A DNA stretch of 18,639 nucleotides from JAWXBM01 sp037968555 (GTDB lineage: Bacteria; Pseudomonadota; Gammaproteobacteria; Xanthomonadales; SZUA-36). The stretch is from assembly GCA_037968555.1 (NCBI GenBank), contig JBBKVS010000131.1, forward strand, positions 1-18,639. Reading direction: 5' to 3'. A program made the position numbers and the translations under genes. The stretch's first letter is position 1. Each line of letters opens with the position of its first letter. A model generated the notes under the pieces. The model saw only the letters and a program-made list of their open reading frames with translations. It made no database searches and was not told where the DNA came from. This document shows positions 6,553-14,081 of the stretch, one piece after another.

Positions 6553-9018
6553 ATGAAAATCGCGTGTGTTTCCTTTCGAACTTCGCTGTTCTGCTTCATG
6601 CTGGCCGTGACGCTGCCGCTTTCTCTGCAGGCCGCGACAATTACAGTAACCAGCGGCGCTGACACGGGTGGGACTTGTCCTGGCGCAGGCTGCACACTAC
6701 GCCAGGCAATAGCTGTTTCGGCGGCGGGCGGTACCATTGATTTCGCTGCGGGGCTCACCGCGGTGACGTTGACCAGCGGTGAATTGGCTATCGACAAAAA
6801 CCTGACGATTCGCGGCCCCGGGGCAAATTTGCTGAGTGTCCAGCGCAGCTATGCACCCGAAATACCGAAATTCCGCATCTTTAATGTTGGGGGCTCAACG
6901 GTCACTTTCTCGGATATTGCCATTCAAAATGGATACGCAGATTTCCTCAACAACGGTGGCGGAATATATGCTAACCAAGTTAATTTGACCATTATTCGCA
7001 GTACTATTTCAAACAACCATGCTGGTGATTTTGGCGGCGGCATTCGTCATTATCTGGGACAACTCACCATTGTCAACAGTACAATTTCTGACAATTCAGC
7101 CAACTATGGTGGCGGAATCTTCATCAGCTCACTGGCCGGAACGGCAAACATAACAAATAGCACGATTTCCGACAATTCAGCAGACACTTGGGGTGGTGGG
7201 GTCTACAACACTTACTCACCCCTGACCATAGCCAACAGCACCATTTCCGGCAATAGCTCAAGCGGAGTTGGAGCTGCAGGTGGAGGTGGAGGTGGTATAT
7301 ACAACTACCAAGAAGGTCTGACCATAACCAACAGCACCATTTCCGGTAACAGCTCAAGCGTAGATGGTGGTGGTATAAACAACGCCAATGGAAATCTGAC
7401 CATTTTCAGCAGCACGGTTTCAGGCAACAATTCAGGTGCAATCAGAAATGGGGGTGGTATTTTCAGCAACGGCACCTTAAGCCTTACTAGTACTACTGTT
7501 ACCGGAAATTTCGCGAATCAAGGTGGCGGCATCAATGTATCTGGAGGTACGTTAACAATAGATAACTCCATTATTGCTCTGAACACCGCTACTTTAAGTT
7601 TCCCAGATTTGTATGTTTTTGACATGATTTACTTTTCCCAAGGGCATAACCTTATAGGTATCGAGCAGATTGGTGTATCGCCACAGGTTGGTGATCAGTT
7701 CGGTACTCTCGCTTCACCCATTGACCCAAAGCTCGGCTCCCTGGACAACAACGGCGGACCAACCAAAACCCATGCCTTGCTTTCAGGAAGCACGGCCATA
7801 GAGGGTGGCAAGTCCCCAAGCTCCAATTTGGATCAGCGCGGCCTCGCCCGGCCCGTAGATAGTCTGGGGATACCCAATGCCACGGGCGGCGACGGCAGCG
7901 ATATTGGCGCTTATGAGGTGCAGGCCGATGTTTTACCGGGCTGCAACGCTATCCCTAATGTGGTCACCAACAACAACGATGGCCCCGCAGGATCCTTACG
8001 CCAGGTGATTGGTGCGGTCTGTGCTGGCAGCACAATTACTTTTGCTCCCAATGTCACCGGCCAAATCAACCTGACCCTCGGCGAATTGGTGCTGGGCAAG
8101 AGCGTGACGATAGTCGGCCCGGGCGCAAACGTATTGAGCGTGAGGCGTGGTGACGCAGCGGGCGCGTTTCGTATCTTAAATGTCACTCCGGCCAGTGTCA
8201 TTGCCAATCTCTCCGGGCTCACCATCGCCAAAGGGATTGGTGTCCCGAGTGGCGGTGGAATTCATAACTCTGGGACCTTGAACCTCACCCGGGTCGCTGT
8301 TTCAGGCAATACGGCGACAAACGGAGGTGGTATTTACAACAACTCTGGCACCTTGAATATTACGGACAGCACCGTATCCGGAAACGTGCTCGGTCTCATA
8401 ATCGCCGGTAGCGGCGGCGGCATTTTCAACTTCGGTGGCGCGCTAAACGTGACCAACAGCACCATCTCTGGCAACACGGCCCACGGCAACAGCAACATTG
8501 ACGGCGGCGGCGGAATTCTCACCAATGTGGGCACCGTAAGCCTCAACAGCAGCACCATCACCGGTAATATTGGCGACCTGGGCGGCGGCATTCGCAATAT
8601 CAACGGTGGTACGGTGCGATCGAAGAATACGATTATTGCCTTGAACACATCCGCCAGCGGTCCCGATGTGAATGGCCCGCTCACCTCGGAGAATTTCAAC
8701 TTTATCGGTAACTCTTCAAGTGCGACCATTACTCCCGCCCAGTTTTCAGATCAGATTGGCACCTCTGTCACACCTATCGATCCAATGATCGGCATATTGA
8801 AGGACAACGGGGGGCCGACCTGGACGCACGCACTCCTGGCTGGCAGCACGGCCATCGACAAGGGTAAATCATTCGGTTTGGTTACCGATCAACGCGGCCT
8901 GATCCGCCCGGCCGATTTGCCGGGTATCAGTAACGACCCGAGCGGGGACGGCAGCGACATAGGTGCATTTGAGTTGCAACCGAAGTTGGAGAACATATTC
9001 AAGAATGGCTTCGAGTAG
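6553..9018 (+). CDS. Secreted right-handed beta-helix protein, two tandem passenger domains, ...NGFE C-terminus
   Basis: This 821-residue exported protein has a signal peptide (MKIACVSFRTSLFCFMLAVT then LPLSLQA). Two homologous halves follow. Each opens with a strand-rich module containing a CTLRQAI/SLRQVI element and a [RV]GPGANxLSVxR motif. Each continues with coils of the form NSTISGNSA...GGGIYN, typical of the pectin-lyase-like parallel beta-helix. Each closes with DNGGPT.THALL.GSTAI...DQRGL.RP and GGDGSDIGAYE. This closing module matches the choice-of-anchor Q type. Characterised relatives bind or degrade polysaccharide or act as adhesins; no catalytic residues can be assigned. The protein ends ENIFKNGFE. 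The frame is open from ATG 6535, but GGAGGGG (6537-6543) overlaps that codon and lies 9 nt before ATG 6553, so 6553 is the likely start. TAG is followed at once by TGA. Two 43-nt segments (7222-7264, 7318-7360) are nearly identical. Confidence 0.88.
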   Translation: MKIACVSFRTSLFCFMLAVTLPLSLQAATITVTSGADTGGTCPGAGCTLRQAIAVSAAGGTIDFAAGLTAVTLTSGELAIDKNLTIRGPGANLLSVQRSYAPEIPKFRIFNVGGSTVTFSDIAIQNGYADFLNNGGGIYANQVNLTIIRSTISNNHAGDFGGGIRHYLGQLTIVNSTISDNSANYGGGIFISSLAGTANITNSTISDNSADTWGGGVYNTYSPLTIANSTISGNSSSGVGAAGGGGGGIYNYQEGLTITNSTISGNSSSVDGGGINNANGNLTIFSSTVSGNNSGAIRNGGGIFSNGTLSLTSTTVTGNFANQGGGINVSGGTLTIDNSIIALNTATLSFPDLYVFDMIYFSQGHNLIGIEQIGVSPQVGDQFGTLASPIDPKLGSLDNNGGPTKTHALLSGSTAIEGGKSPSSNLDQRGLARPVDSLGIPNATGGDGSDIGAYEVQADVLPGCNAIPNVVTNNNDGPAGSLRQVIGAVCAGSTITFAPNVTGQINLTLGELVLGKSVTIVGPGANVLSVRRGDAAGAFRILNVTPASVIANLSGLTIAKGIGVPSGGGIHNSGTLNLTRVAVSGNTATNGGGIYNNSGTLNITDSTVSGNVLGLIIAGSGGGIFNFGGALNVTNSTISGNTAHGNSNIDGGGGILTNVGTVSLNSSTITGNIGDLGGGIRNINGGTVRSKNTIIALNTSASGPDVNGPLTSENFNFIGNSSSATITPAQFSDQIGTSVTPIDPMIGILKDNGGPTWTHALLAGSTAIDKGKSFGLVTDQRGLIRPADLPGISNDPSGDGSDIGAFELQPKLENIFKNGFE
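7222..7360 (+). repeat. Near-identical 43-nt direct repeats within the beta-helix gene
   Basis: The segments 7222-7264 and 7318-7360, both starting CTGACCATA, differ at only three positions, each a single-base transition. They are offset by 96 nt (32 codons), a whole number of codons, so gain or loss of one unit would add or remove one helix coil in frame. Confidence 0.8.
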
Positions 9019-9030
9019 TGAGCGGAGCTA

Positions 9031-9059
9031 ATCAAAGGGGTCAGATCATTTTGATTTTT
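9031..9059 (+). terminator. Weak hairpin with T-run after the beta-helix gene, TCTGACCCC motif in the loop
   Basis: ATCAAA (9031-9036) pairs with TTTGAT (9050-9055), followed by TTTT (9056-9059). The 13-nt loop starts with GGGGTCAGA (9037-9045), the reverse complement of the motif at 6405. The stem is AT-rich and would be a poor terminator alone. Confidence 0.35.
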
Positions 9060-9173
9060 CCCTAAGAACTTTTTATTTTCGATCACCACCACGGCGCCAG
9101 CGTCCACAACAATCCCTGTCTGTCAAAGGGGGCCGGGCAATTTAATGTCGTTGTTTCACTGGAGAAATCCGGC

Positions 9174-10220
9174 CTAGTTCGACAGGATTATTTTTAATGC
9201 ATTTTCTTTGTCGGCGTCGCCAAATACTTCATAGGCCCGCAGTATTTCGGCCAATTCAAAATGATGGGTAACCAATTGCTCGGGTTTTATTTTTCCGGAA
9301 ACAATCGTCTTTAGCAGCATCGGAGTTGTGTTCGTATTCACCAAACCCATGGTTATGGTGATATTGCGAATCCATAAATTCTGTATTTGTAAATCTACAC
9401 TCTTGCCGTGAACACCAATGTTGGCGATATGCCCACCAGGGCGAATAATATTCTGGCATATGTCAAAAGTAGCAGGAATACCGACAGCCTCTATCGCCAC
9501 ATCAACACCATCTTTGGTCTCGGACATTATTTTCTTTGCAACATCTACGGTGCCTGAATTGATAATGTCTGTAGCGCCCAGTTTTCTGGCCAGTTGCAAA
9601 CGACTGTCGTCGAGATCGACCATATAGATTTTTGCCGGAGAATAGAATTGCGCAGTAAGCAGTGCAGACATTCCAATCGGCCCGGCGCCAATGATGGCGA
9701 TAGTGTCGCCCGGTTTTACACGGCCATCGATTACGCCAATCTCATGGCCAGTGGGGAGTATGTCACTTAACATCACCAGGGCGTCTTGGCTAACACCCTT
9801 CGGAACAGAGTAAAGACTGTTATCGGCATGGGGAATGCGAACATACTCGGCCTGGGTACCATTTATGAGATGTCCCAATATCCAACCGCCATCTTCACAA
9901 TGTGCGTACATCTGTTTTTTGCAAAATTCACAGCTTCCATCAGCGGTAATACACGAGATAATAACAAGATCACCCTTCTTGAATTTCCTTACTGAGCTGC
10001 CTGCTTCTTCAATAACACCAATGCCTTCATGGCCCAGGATTGTACCGGGCTGCACCGATGGGGTCTTGCCGTGCAGGATTCCTAAATCAGTTCCGCAGAT
10101 CGTGGTCTTCACGATCTTAACCAAGGCATCGGTCGGCTTCTGAATGCCTGGAATTGGAACGTCCTTAAATTCTATTTTTCCTGGCCCGCCATATACAAGG
10201 CCTTTCATTACATTTTTCAT
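9174..10220 (-). CDS. Zinc-dependent medium-chain alcohol dehydrogenase
   Basis: Full-length 348-residue MDR-superfamily oxidoreductase that interconverts alcohols and aldehydes or ketones in the cytoplasm. The catalytic zinc site is intact: C42 (ICGTD), H64-E65 (GHEG) and D153 (LSDILPTGHE). The Rossmann motif GAGPIG (178-183), with D202 at the end of the second strand (MVDLDD), favours NAD(H) over NADP(H). The structural zinc loop has C97, C100 and C108 (SCEFCKKQMYAHC), but the first of the usual four cysteines is Asp94 (ITADGSC where relatives have ITACGKC). Asp can bind zinc, so the site may persist in altered form. The substrate cannot be read from sequence. No clear Shine-Dalgarno precedes the ATG at 10220; a second ATG lies four codons in. 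The small stress-type gene lies 114 bp upstream in the same direction. Confidence 0.92.
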   Translation of the reverse strand: MKNVMKGLVYGGPGKIEFKDVPIPGIQKPTDALVKIVKTTICGTDLGILHGKTPSVQPGTILGHEGIGVIEEAGSSVRKFKKGDLVIISCITADGSCEFCKKQMYAHCEDGGWILGHLINGTQAEYVRIPHADNSLYSVPKGVSQDALVMLSDILPTGHEIGVIDGRVKPGDTIAIIGAGPIGMSALLTAQFYSPAKIYMVDLDDSRLQLARKLGATDIINSGTVDVAKKIMSETKDGVDVAIEAVGIPATFDICQNIIRPGGHIANIGVHGKSVDLQIQNLWIRNITITMGLVNTNTTPMLLKTIVSGKIKPEQLVTHHFELAEILRAYEVFGDADKENALKIILSN

Positions 10221-10334
10221 GAGATATCAGGGTCGGTGCGTTCGCAGATGGAAGTAGGGTGGTTGCCTGAGTCTTGGAATATGATTTGCCAGTACTCCAC
10301 AAGTTTATTTGTCAAAACCGCCTCAAGGGTCTCC

Positions 10335-10619
10335 CTATAGCTGGGACTTGAAGTAATTGTAAGAATGCTTGAATGCATCACCGATTTTTTCCATTTCCGC
10401 GACTGAACTTTTCCAAGCGTCACTTCCGGCATTCTTGATCTCATCCAACTTGGTGTTTGCCTTGTTTGATTGTACCCGCAGATCGGCCATTTCCTGCTTG
10501 TACTTAGCCTGCATTTCCTTCCTGGCACTCTTGGATTTGGCTTCCAGTTTGTCCAGCTGTGCATTCATGTCGTCGAGTTGGGATTTCATCTTCGCGACGT
10601 ATTGATCTCTGGTTTTCAT
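10335..10619 (-). CDS. Small coiled-coil protein, sll1863-type stress response family
   Basis: The 94-residue, highly charged protein is almost entirely helical, with a heptad-like coiled coil from about residue 5 to 65 (MKSQLDDMNAQLDKLEAKSK). A short C-terminal amphipathic segment contains the DAWKSSVAEMEKIGDAFKHS region. Layout, length and the DAW...F ending fit the family annotated as sll1863-type stress response proteins, which I recognise from memory. Its molecular role is unknown. No signal peptide or membrane segment is seen, so it is cytosolic. AAGAGA about 10 nt upstream is a weak ribosome site. It lies upstream of the alcohol dehydrogenase gene in the same direction, and in the same neighbourhood as the catalase, consistent with a stress theme. 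Confidence 0.75.
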   Translation of the reverse strand: MKTRDQYVAKMKSQLDDMNAQLDKLEAKSKSARKEMQAKYKQEMADLRVQSNKANTKLDEIKNAGSDAWKSSVAEMEKIGDAFKHSYNYFKSQL

Positions 10620-11209
10620 TAATATTTTCTCTTCACTTTTGGCGGCCAGGAACGTGGATTTACACTCCAGCCCTATTTGGTGGCGCCAGCTTAGTTTAAG
10701 TCTGAAGAACGATCTGTTCGATGTCCCGCATAGTTGGGAATGCCCTGATCAGAAACGAGGCCACTTTCAAGTGAGAAGGGGGAGAACCAGGGTCGCGCTC
10801 TGCATGCAGAATCCCGGAAGTTCAAGGCCTGTCATCAGGTCAATCCAAAATTGCCGGCACATCAAGCCGCAATAACATAGGATCCTTATGTAAGCCAGCA
10901 CACAGATCAATCGATAAATTTCCCGTAGGCTGTCGTCTTGAGTCGATTGGGCCAAACTCCACTGTCCAGCGAAGTGTGGCCTGATCTGAATGGGAAGGGT
11001 GTATAAGAAATGCGGTGTACAGTGGCTAAGCTAGAACAAAGCTTACGGTTCGCCGGATGGCTTGCCAGTGAAGCTCACGCGGGTTCGCTATCCGCTGGCT
11101 GAAAATCAGGCCTGAGCAAGAGTCCAATCACACCAGAGACACCCACCTCTACACCACGCTACGGGTCACGATCTCTTCCTGCTCATAAACTTTTCCAGGA
11201 TTCACAGCA
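10620..11209. other. 590-bp gene-free region between stress gene and catalase
   Basis: I see no supported coding region: the open frames on both strands start at TTG without a usable ribosome site and resemble nothing I recognise. The gap must contain the divergent promoters of the coiled-coil gene and the catalase. A TATAAG (11002-11007) resembles a -10 box but has no good -35 partner. TAAGCT (11027-11032) and AGCTTA (11040-11045) form a perfect 6-bp inverted repeat with a 7-nt loop, about 165 nt upstream of the catalase start. Confidence 0.5.
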
Positions 11210-12259
11210 ATGGCTGAACAGGCCAAGCCCACCACCACTGATGCTGGTATACCAGTTGCGAGTGACGAACATTCGCTGACGATTGGCGCGGATGGTCCGA
11301 TTGTATTGCACGATCACTATCTGCTCGAGCAGATGGCGGCTTTCAACCGCGAGCGCATCCCCGAACGTCAGCCCCATGCCAAGGGCGGCGGTGCTTTCGG
11401 CCACTTCGAAGTCACCAGCGACGTCAGTGCCTATACCAAGGCCGCAGTATTTCAGCCCGGTACGCAAACCGACACTCTGATGCGCTTTTCCACGGTTGCC
11501 GGGGAACGTGGCAGTCCCGACACCTGGCGCGATCCTCGTGGTTTCTCGATCAAGTTCTACACGACTGACGGCAACTACGACATGGTCGGCAACAATACGC
11601 CGGTCTTTTTCGTAAGAGACCCAATGAAGTTCCAGCATTTTATCCGATCACAGAAGCGCCGGGCGGACAGCGGGCTGAGCGACCATGATATGCAGTGGGA
11701 TTTCTGGTCTCTGTCACCGGAATCGGCGCATCAGGTCACTTATTTGATGGGCGACCGTGGCATCCCGAAAACGTGGCGGCACATGAACGGCTACTCCAGT
11801 CATACCTACATGTGGGTCAACGCAAAAGGTGCGAAGTTCTGGGTCAAATACCACTTCAAGACCGACCAGGGAATCGAGTTTCTGAGCCAGGCCGAGGCCG
11901 ATACCATGGCCGGCGTCGATGCCGACTACCACCGGCGCGATTTGTTCGAGACGATCAAAAAAGGCGATTTTCCGAGCTGGACTCTGAAGATGCAGATCAT
12001 GTCATTCGACGACGCCAAAACCTACCGCTTCAATCCATTCGACCTGACCAAGGTCTGGCCACACAAGGATTACCCGCTGATCGATGTCGGCAAGTTGACC
12101 TTGAATCGCAATCCAACCGACCATCACACCGAGATCGAGCAGGCTGCCTTCGAGCCGAATAACCTGGTAGCAGGAATCGGCTTGAGTCCGGACAAGATGT
12201 TGCTGGCACGTGGCTTCTCCTACTCCGACGCGCACCGTGCCCGGCTTGGTGTCAATTAA
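11210..12259 (+). CDS. Monofunctional haem catalase, truncated by in-frame TAA
   Basis: This is the N-terminal 349 residues of a clade-3-type catalase, which dismutates hydrogen peroxide to water and oxygen. Catalytic residues are present: distal H56 (PHAKGGGAFG), N129 (GNNTPVFFVRDP), and the haem ligand Y338 with R334 (RGFSYSDAHR). The protein stops after ARLGVN, where relatives continue NYKQIPVN. The TAA at 12257-12259 sits at the Tyr codon, one base from TAT or TAC. The downstream frame continues in phase as catalase to 12658, so the undamaged gene would encode 482 residues, the usual length. The beta-barrel core and haem ligand are kept, but the C-terminal helical domain is lost. The start has AGGA 9 nt upstream. 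It could be a recent pseudogene, a base error, or a split or readthrough gene. Confidence 0.9.
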   Translation: MAEQAKPTTTDAGIPVASDEHSLTIGADGPIVLHDHYLLEQMAAFNRERIPERQPHAKGGGAFGHFEVTSDVSAYTKAAVFQPGTQTDTLMRFSTVAGERGSPDTWRDPRGFSIKFYTTDGNYDMVGNNTPVFFVRDPMKFQHFIRSQKRRADSGLSDHDMQWDFWSLSPESAHQVTYLMGDRGIPKTWRHMNGYSSHTYMWVNAKGAKFWVKYHFKTDQGIEFLSQAEADTMAGVDADYHRRDLFETIKKGDFPSWTLKMQIMSFDDAKTYRFNPFDLTKVWPHKDYPLIDVGKLTLNRNPTDHHTEIEQAAFEPNNLVAGIGLSPDKMLLARGFSYSDAHRARLGVN

Positions 12260-12319
12260 AAGCAGATCCCGGTAAATCGACCACAGGCGCCGGTCCACAG
12301 TTACAGCAAGGACGGAGCC

Positions 12320-12658
12320 ATGCGGACCGAGAATGTCGCCGATCCGGTGTACGCACCCAACTCATACGGCGGCCCGAAGGCTGACCCTGCACGAGCCGAT
12401 GAGGCTGGGCTGTGGCATGCCGACGGCGATATGGTGCGAAGAGCCTATACCTTGCGACGCGATGACGACGACTTCGGCCAGGCAGGCACCCTGGTTCGCG
12501 AAGTGCTGGACGACGCAGCGCGCGACCGGTTGGTGGGCAATGTCGTCGGTCACCTCTCGGCCGGCGTTTCCTCACCCGTGCTCGAGCGGGCCCTCGCATA
12601 CTGGCGCAAGGTCGACAAGAATTTAGGTGATCGAATTGCCGAGGGTGTGCAAGGCTAG
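12320..12658 (+). pseudogene. Catalase C-terminal fragment beyond the stop codon (possible separate ORF)
   Basis: Catalase-like sequence resumes at 12260 (KQIPVNRPQAPVHSYSKDGA) in the same frame as the upstream part. It runs to TAG at 12656-12658, giving 132 residues with no further damage. The ATG at 12320 would yield 112 residues covering the catalase-related C-terminal helical domain (DPVYAPNSYGGPKADP ... LGDRIAEGVQG). AAGGA at 12308-12312 lies 7 nt before this ATG, an ideal ribosome-site spacing, although those bases also encode SKDG in the parent protein. Reinitiation after the TAA, 60 nt upstream, is therefore possible. The fragment alone has no haem site. It is either a dead remnant or the second chain of a split catalase. 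Confidence 0.8.
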
Positions 12659-12712
12659 CGGCTCAAAGCAGATCGTTTCATGGTTTGACCTCGGCCTGAT
12701 GGCCAGTGTCAC

Positions 12713-12750
12713 CTTTGTGGGTACTCTGACCCCAACCCTCACAAAGTTTT
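12713..12750. terminator. Bidirectional hairpin between convergent genes, TCTGACCCC motif in the loop
   Basis: CTTTGTG (12713-12719) pairs with CACAAAG (12740-12746), and GGT/ACC pairs extend the stem after a small bulge. TTTT (12747-12750) follows on the plus strand. It lies between the catalase fragment end (12658) and the stop of the convergent MBL-receiver gene (12750). The loop contains TCTGACCCC (12725-12733). Confidence 0.6.
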
Positions 12751-14066
12751 CATTCGCGACGCATGAGACAGGCACGGACACGCGCCGCGAGCTGTGGGAT
12801 GGTGAAGGGTTTGGTTACATAGTCCGTTGCTCCGAGGTTGAAACCGGCACGTGTATTGGCTTCATCATTCAAGGCGGTCAGCACCAGAACGGGTAGCTCG
12901 GCAGTTGCTGGCCTGGAACGCAGCACTTTTAGCACCTCCAATCCGCCTTGCTCGGGCATCAGCAGGTCCAGCACCAGCAGATCGGGTACCTGCTTGTCGA
13001 TCAAGGCCAGTGCCTCCTCGCCGCTGGCAGCCTCGATCACAATATGACCGTCCTGGCTTAGCGCTTTGTTCACCAGGATACGGATGTCCGGGTCGTCGTC
13101 CACCACCAGTATGTGGTTACCGAGCTGAGCGTCGGGAGCCGGAGTCAGTGGCGTGCCGGCCAGTTGGCCTGCACTTCGAGACTCGATGGCCAGATAAAGA
13201 CCTTCGTAGGCACAACGGACCTGGACAGCATAAGCGCGCTGTTCAGCGTAGTTGTTGGCTAGCGTCTCAATCTTCTCTACAAACAGGTCGTCGTGCCCAG
13301 GGTCATGGTGGGTTAGAACCAGTTGGCGCACTCCCGCGGCGGCGGCCAGTTCTACCGCATACTCATAGGTGCTGTGGCCCCAATTCTTTTTCGATGGATA
13401 CTCTTCCGGAGTGTACTGCGCGTCATGAATCACCAGGTCTGCGCCGCTCATGAATCGCGCGTGACGTCGATCCCCCACATGCACAATCGACTCGGCGTGC
13501 CGAGGCGCAGAGTTGCCATGCCAAAGCGTTTCGGAAAAGGGCTCATGATCGCAAAGGTACACCACGGCTGCGTCATCGGCCTCAACGCGGTAGCCCAGCG
13601 TCATGGCCGGATGGTTGAGATATTGCGTAACCACCCGCGTGCCATTGATATCGTGCGTGCCCTCTCCAAGCTCTCGAAAAGTAATGGTTGCCGGTAGCTG
13701 CTCTATATCGACAGGGAAATAAGTGAACTCCATCTGGCCGGAAAGGACTTCACGTAAAGTATGTCCGCTGCCTTCCGGGCCACAGATGGTGATCTGGTTG
13801 CCAGGAGCGAATAGCGGGGCAAAGAAGGGAAACCCCTGAATATGATCCCAGTGCGTGTGACTGAGCAGGATCGTTGCCACGATGGGTTTGCTCGCCTTTG
13901 CCATGAGGTCCACGCCCAGCGGGCGAGCGCCAGTGCCGCAGTCAAATATAAAACAGGCACCCTCGCCGGTGATCAGGCTTACACAGGAGGTGTTGCCGCC
14001 GAAACGAACCGTGTCGGGACCTGGCGTGGCGATTGACCCCCGCGTGCCCCAGAAGCGTACTTGCAT
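12750..14066 (-). CDS. MBL-fold metallohydrolase fused to a C-terminal response-regulator receiver domain
   Basis: The 438-residue protein has two domains. Residues 1 to about 295 form a metallo-beta-lactamase fold of the RNase Z/PhnP-like type: opening MQVRFWGTRGSIATPGP, metal motif HTHWDH (70-75), then H152 (NHPAMTLGYR), D215 (IHDAQYT) and H253-H254 (LTHHDPGHDD). Such enzymes are phosphodiesterases or hydrolases; the substrate is unknown. Residues about 318-438 are a CheY-like receiver: acidic D323-D325 (VVDDDPDIR), phosphoacceptor D367 (LVLDLLMPEQGG), T397 and K419 (VTKPF). Phosphorylation probably controls the hydrolase. The open frame reaches 14177, but AGGAGG (14071-14076) just before ATG 14066 and family alignment set the start; the longer version would run into the palindrome. 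It lies downstream of the hybrid kinase in the same direction, so that kinase is the likely partner. Confidence 0.9.
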   Translation of the reverse strand: MQVRFWGTRGSIATPGPDTVRFGGNTSCVSLITGEGACFIFDCGTGARPLGVDLMAKASKPIVATILLSHTHWDHIQGFPFFAPLFAPGNQITICGPEGSGHTLREVLSGQMEFTYFPVDIEQLPATITFRELGEGTHDINGTRVVTQYLNHPAMTLGYRVEADDAAVVYLCDHEPFSETLWHGNSAPRHAESIVHVGDRRHARFMSGADLVIHDAQYTPEEYPSKKNWGHSTYEYAVELAAAAGVRQLVLTHHDPGHDDLFVEKIETLANNYAEQRAYAVQVRCAYEGLYLAIESRSAGQLAGTPLTPAPDAQLGNHILVVDDDPDIRILVNKALSQDGHIVIEAASGEEALALIDKQVPDLLVLDLLMPEQGGLEVLKVLRSRPATAELPVLVLTALNDEANTRAGFNLGATDYVTKPFTIPQLAARVRACLMRRE

Positions 14067-14081
14067 AGTCCCTCCTGTACT

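Noticed and set aside
10217..10564. 115-residue minus-strand open frame overlapping the coiled-coil gene
   Set aside because: It is an alternate frame of the convincing coiled-coil protein gene, with odd composition and no start signal.
10767..10955. 62-residue hydrophobic open frame on the minus strand in the 590-bp gap
   Set aside because: It has a TTG start with the only GGAG overlapping the start region at wrong spacing, and no family resemblance.
11027..11045. TAAGCT/AGCTTA hairpin as a riboswitch or terminator upstream of the catalase
   Set aside because: The stem is only 6 bp, no T-run follows, and I see no riboswitch-like conserved core.
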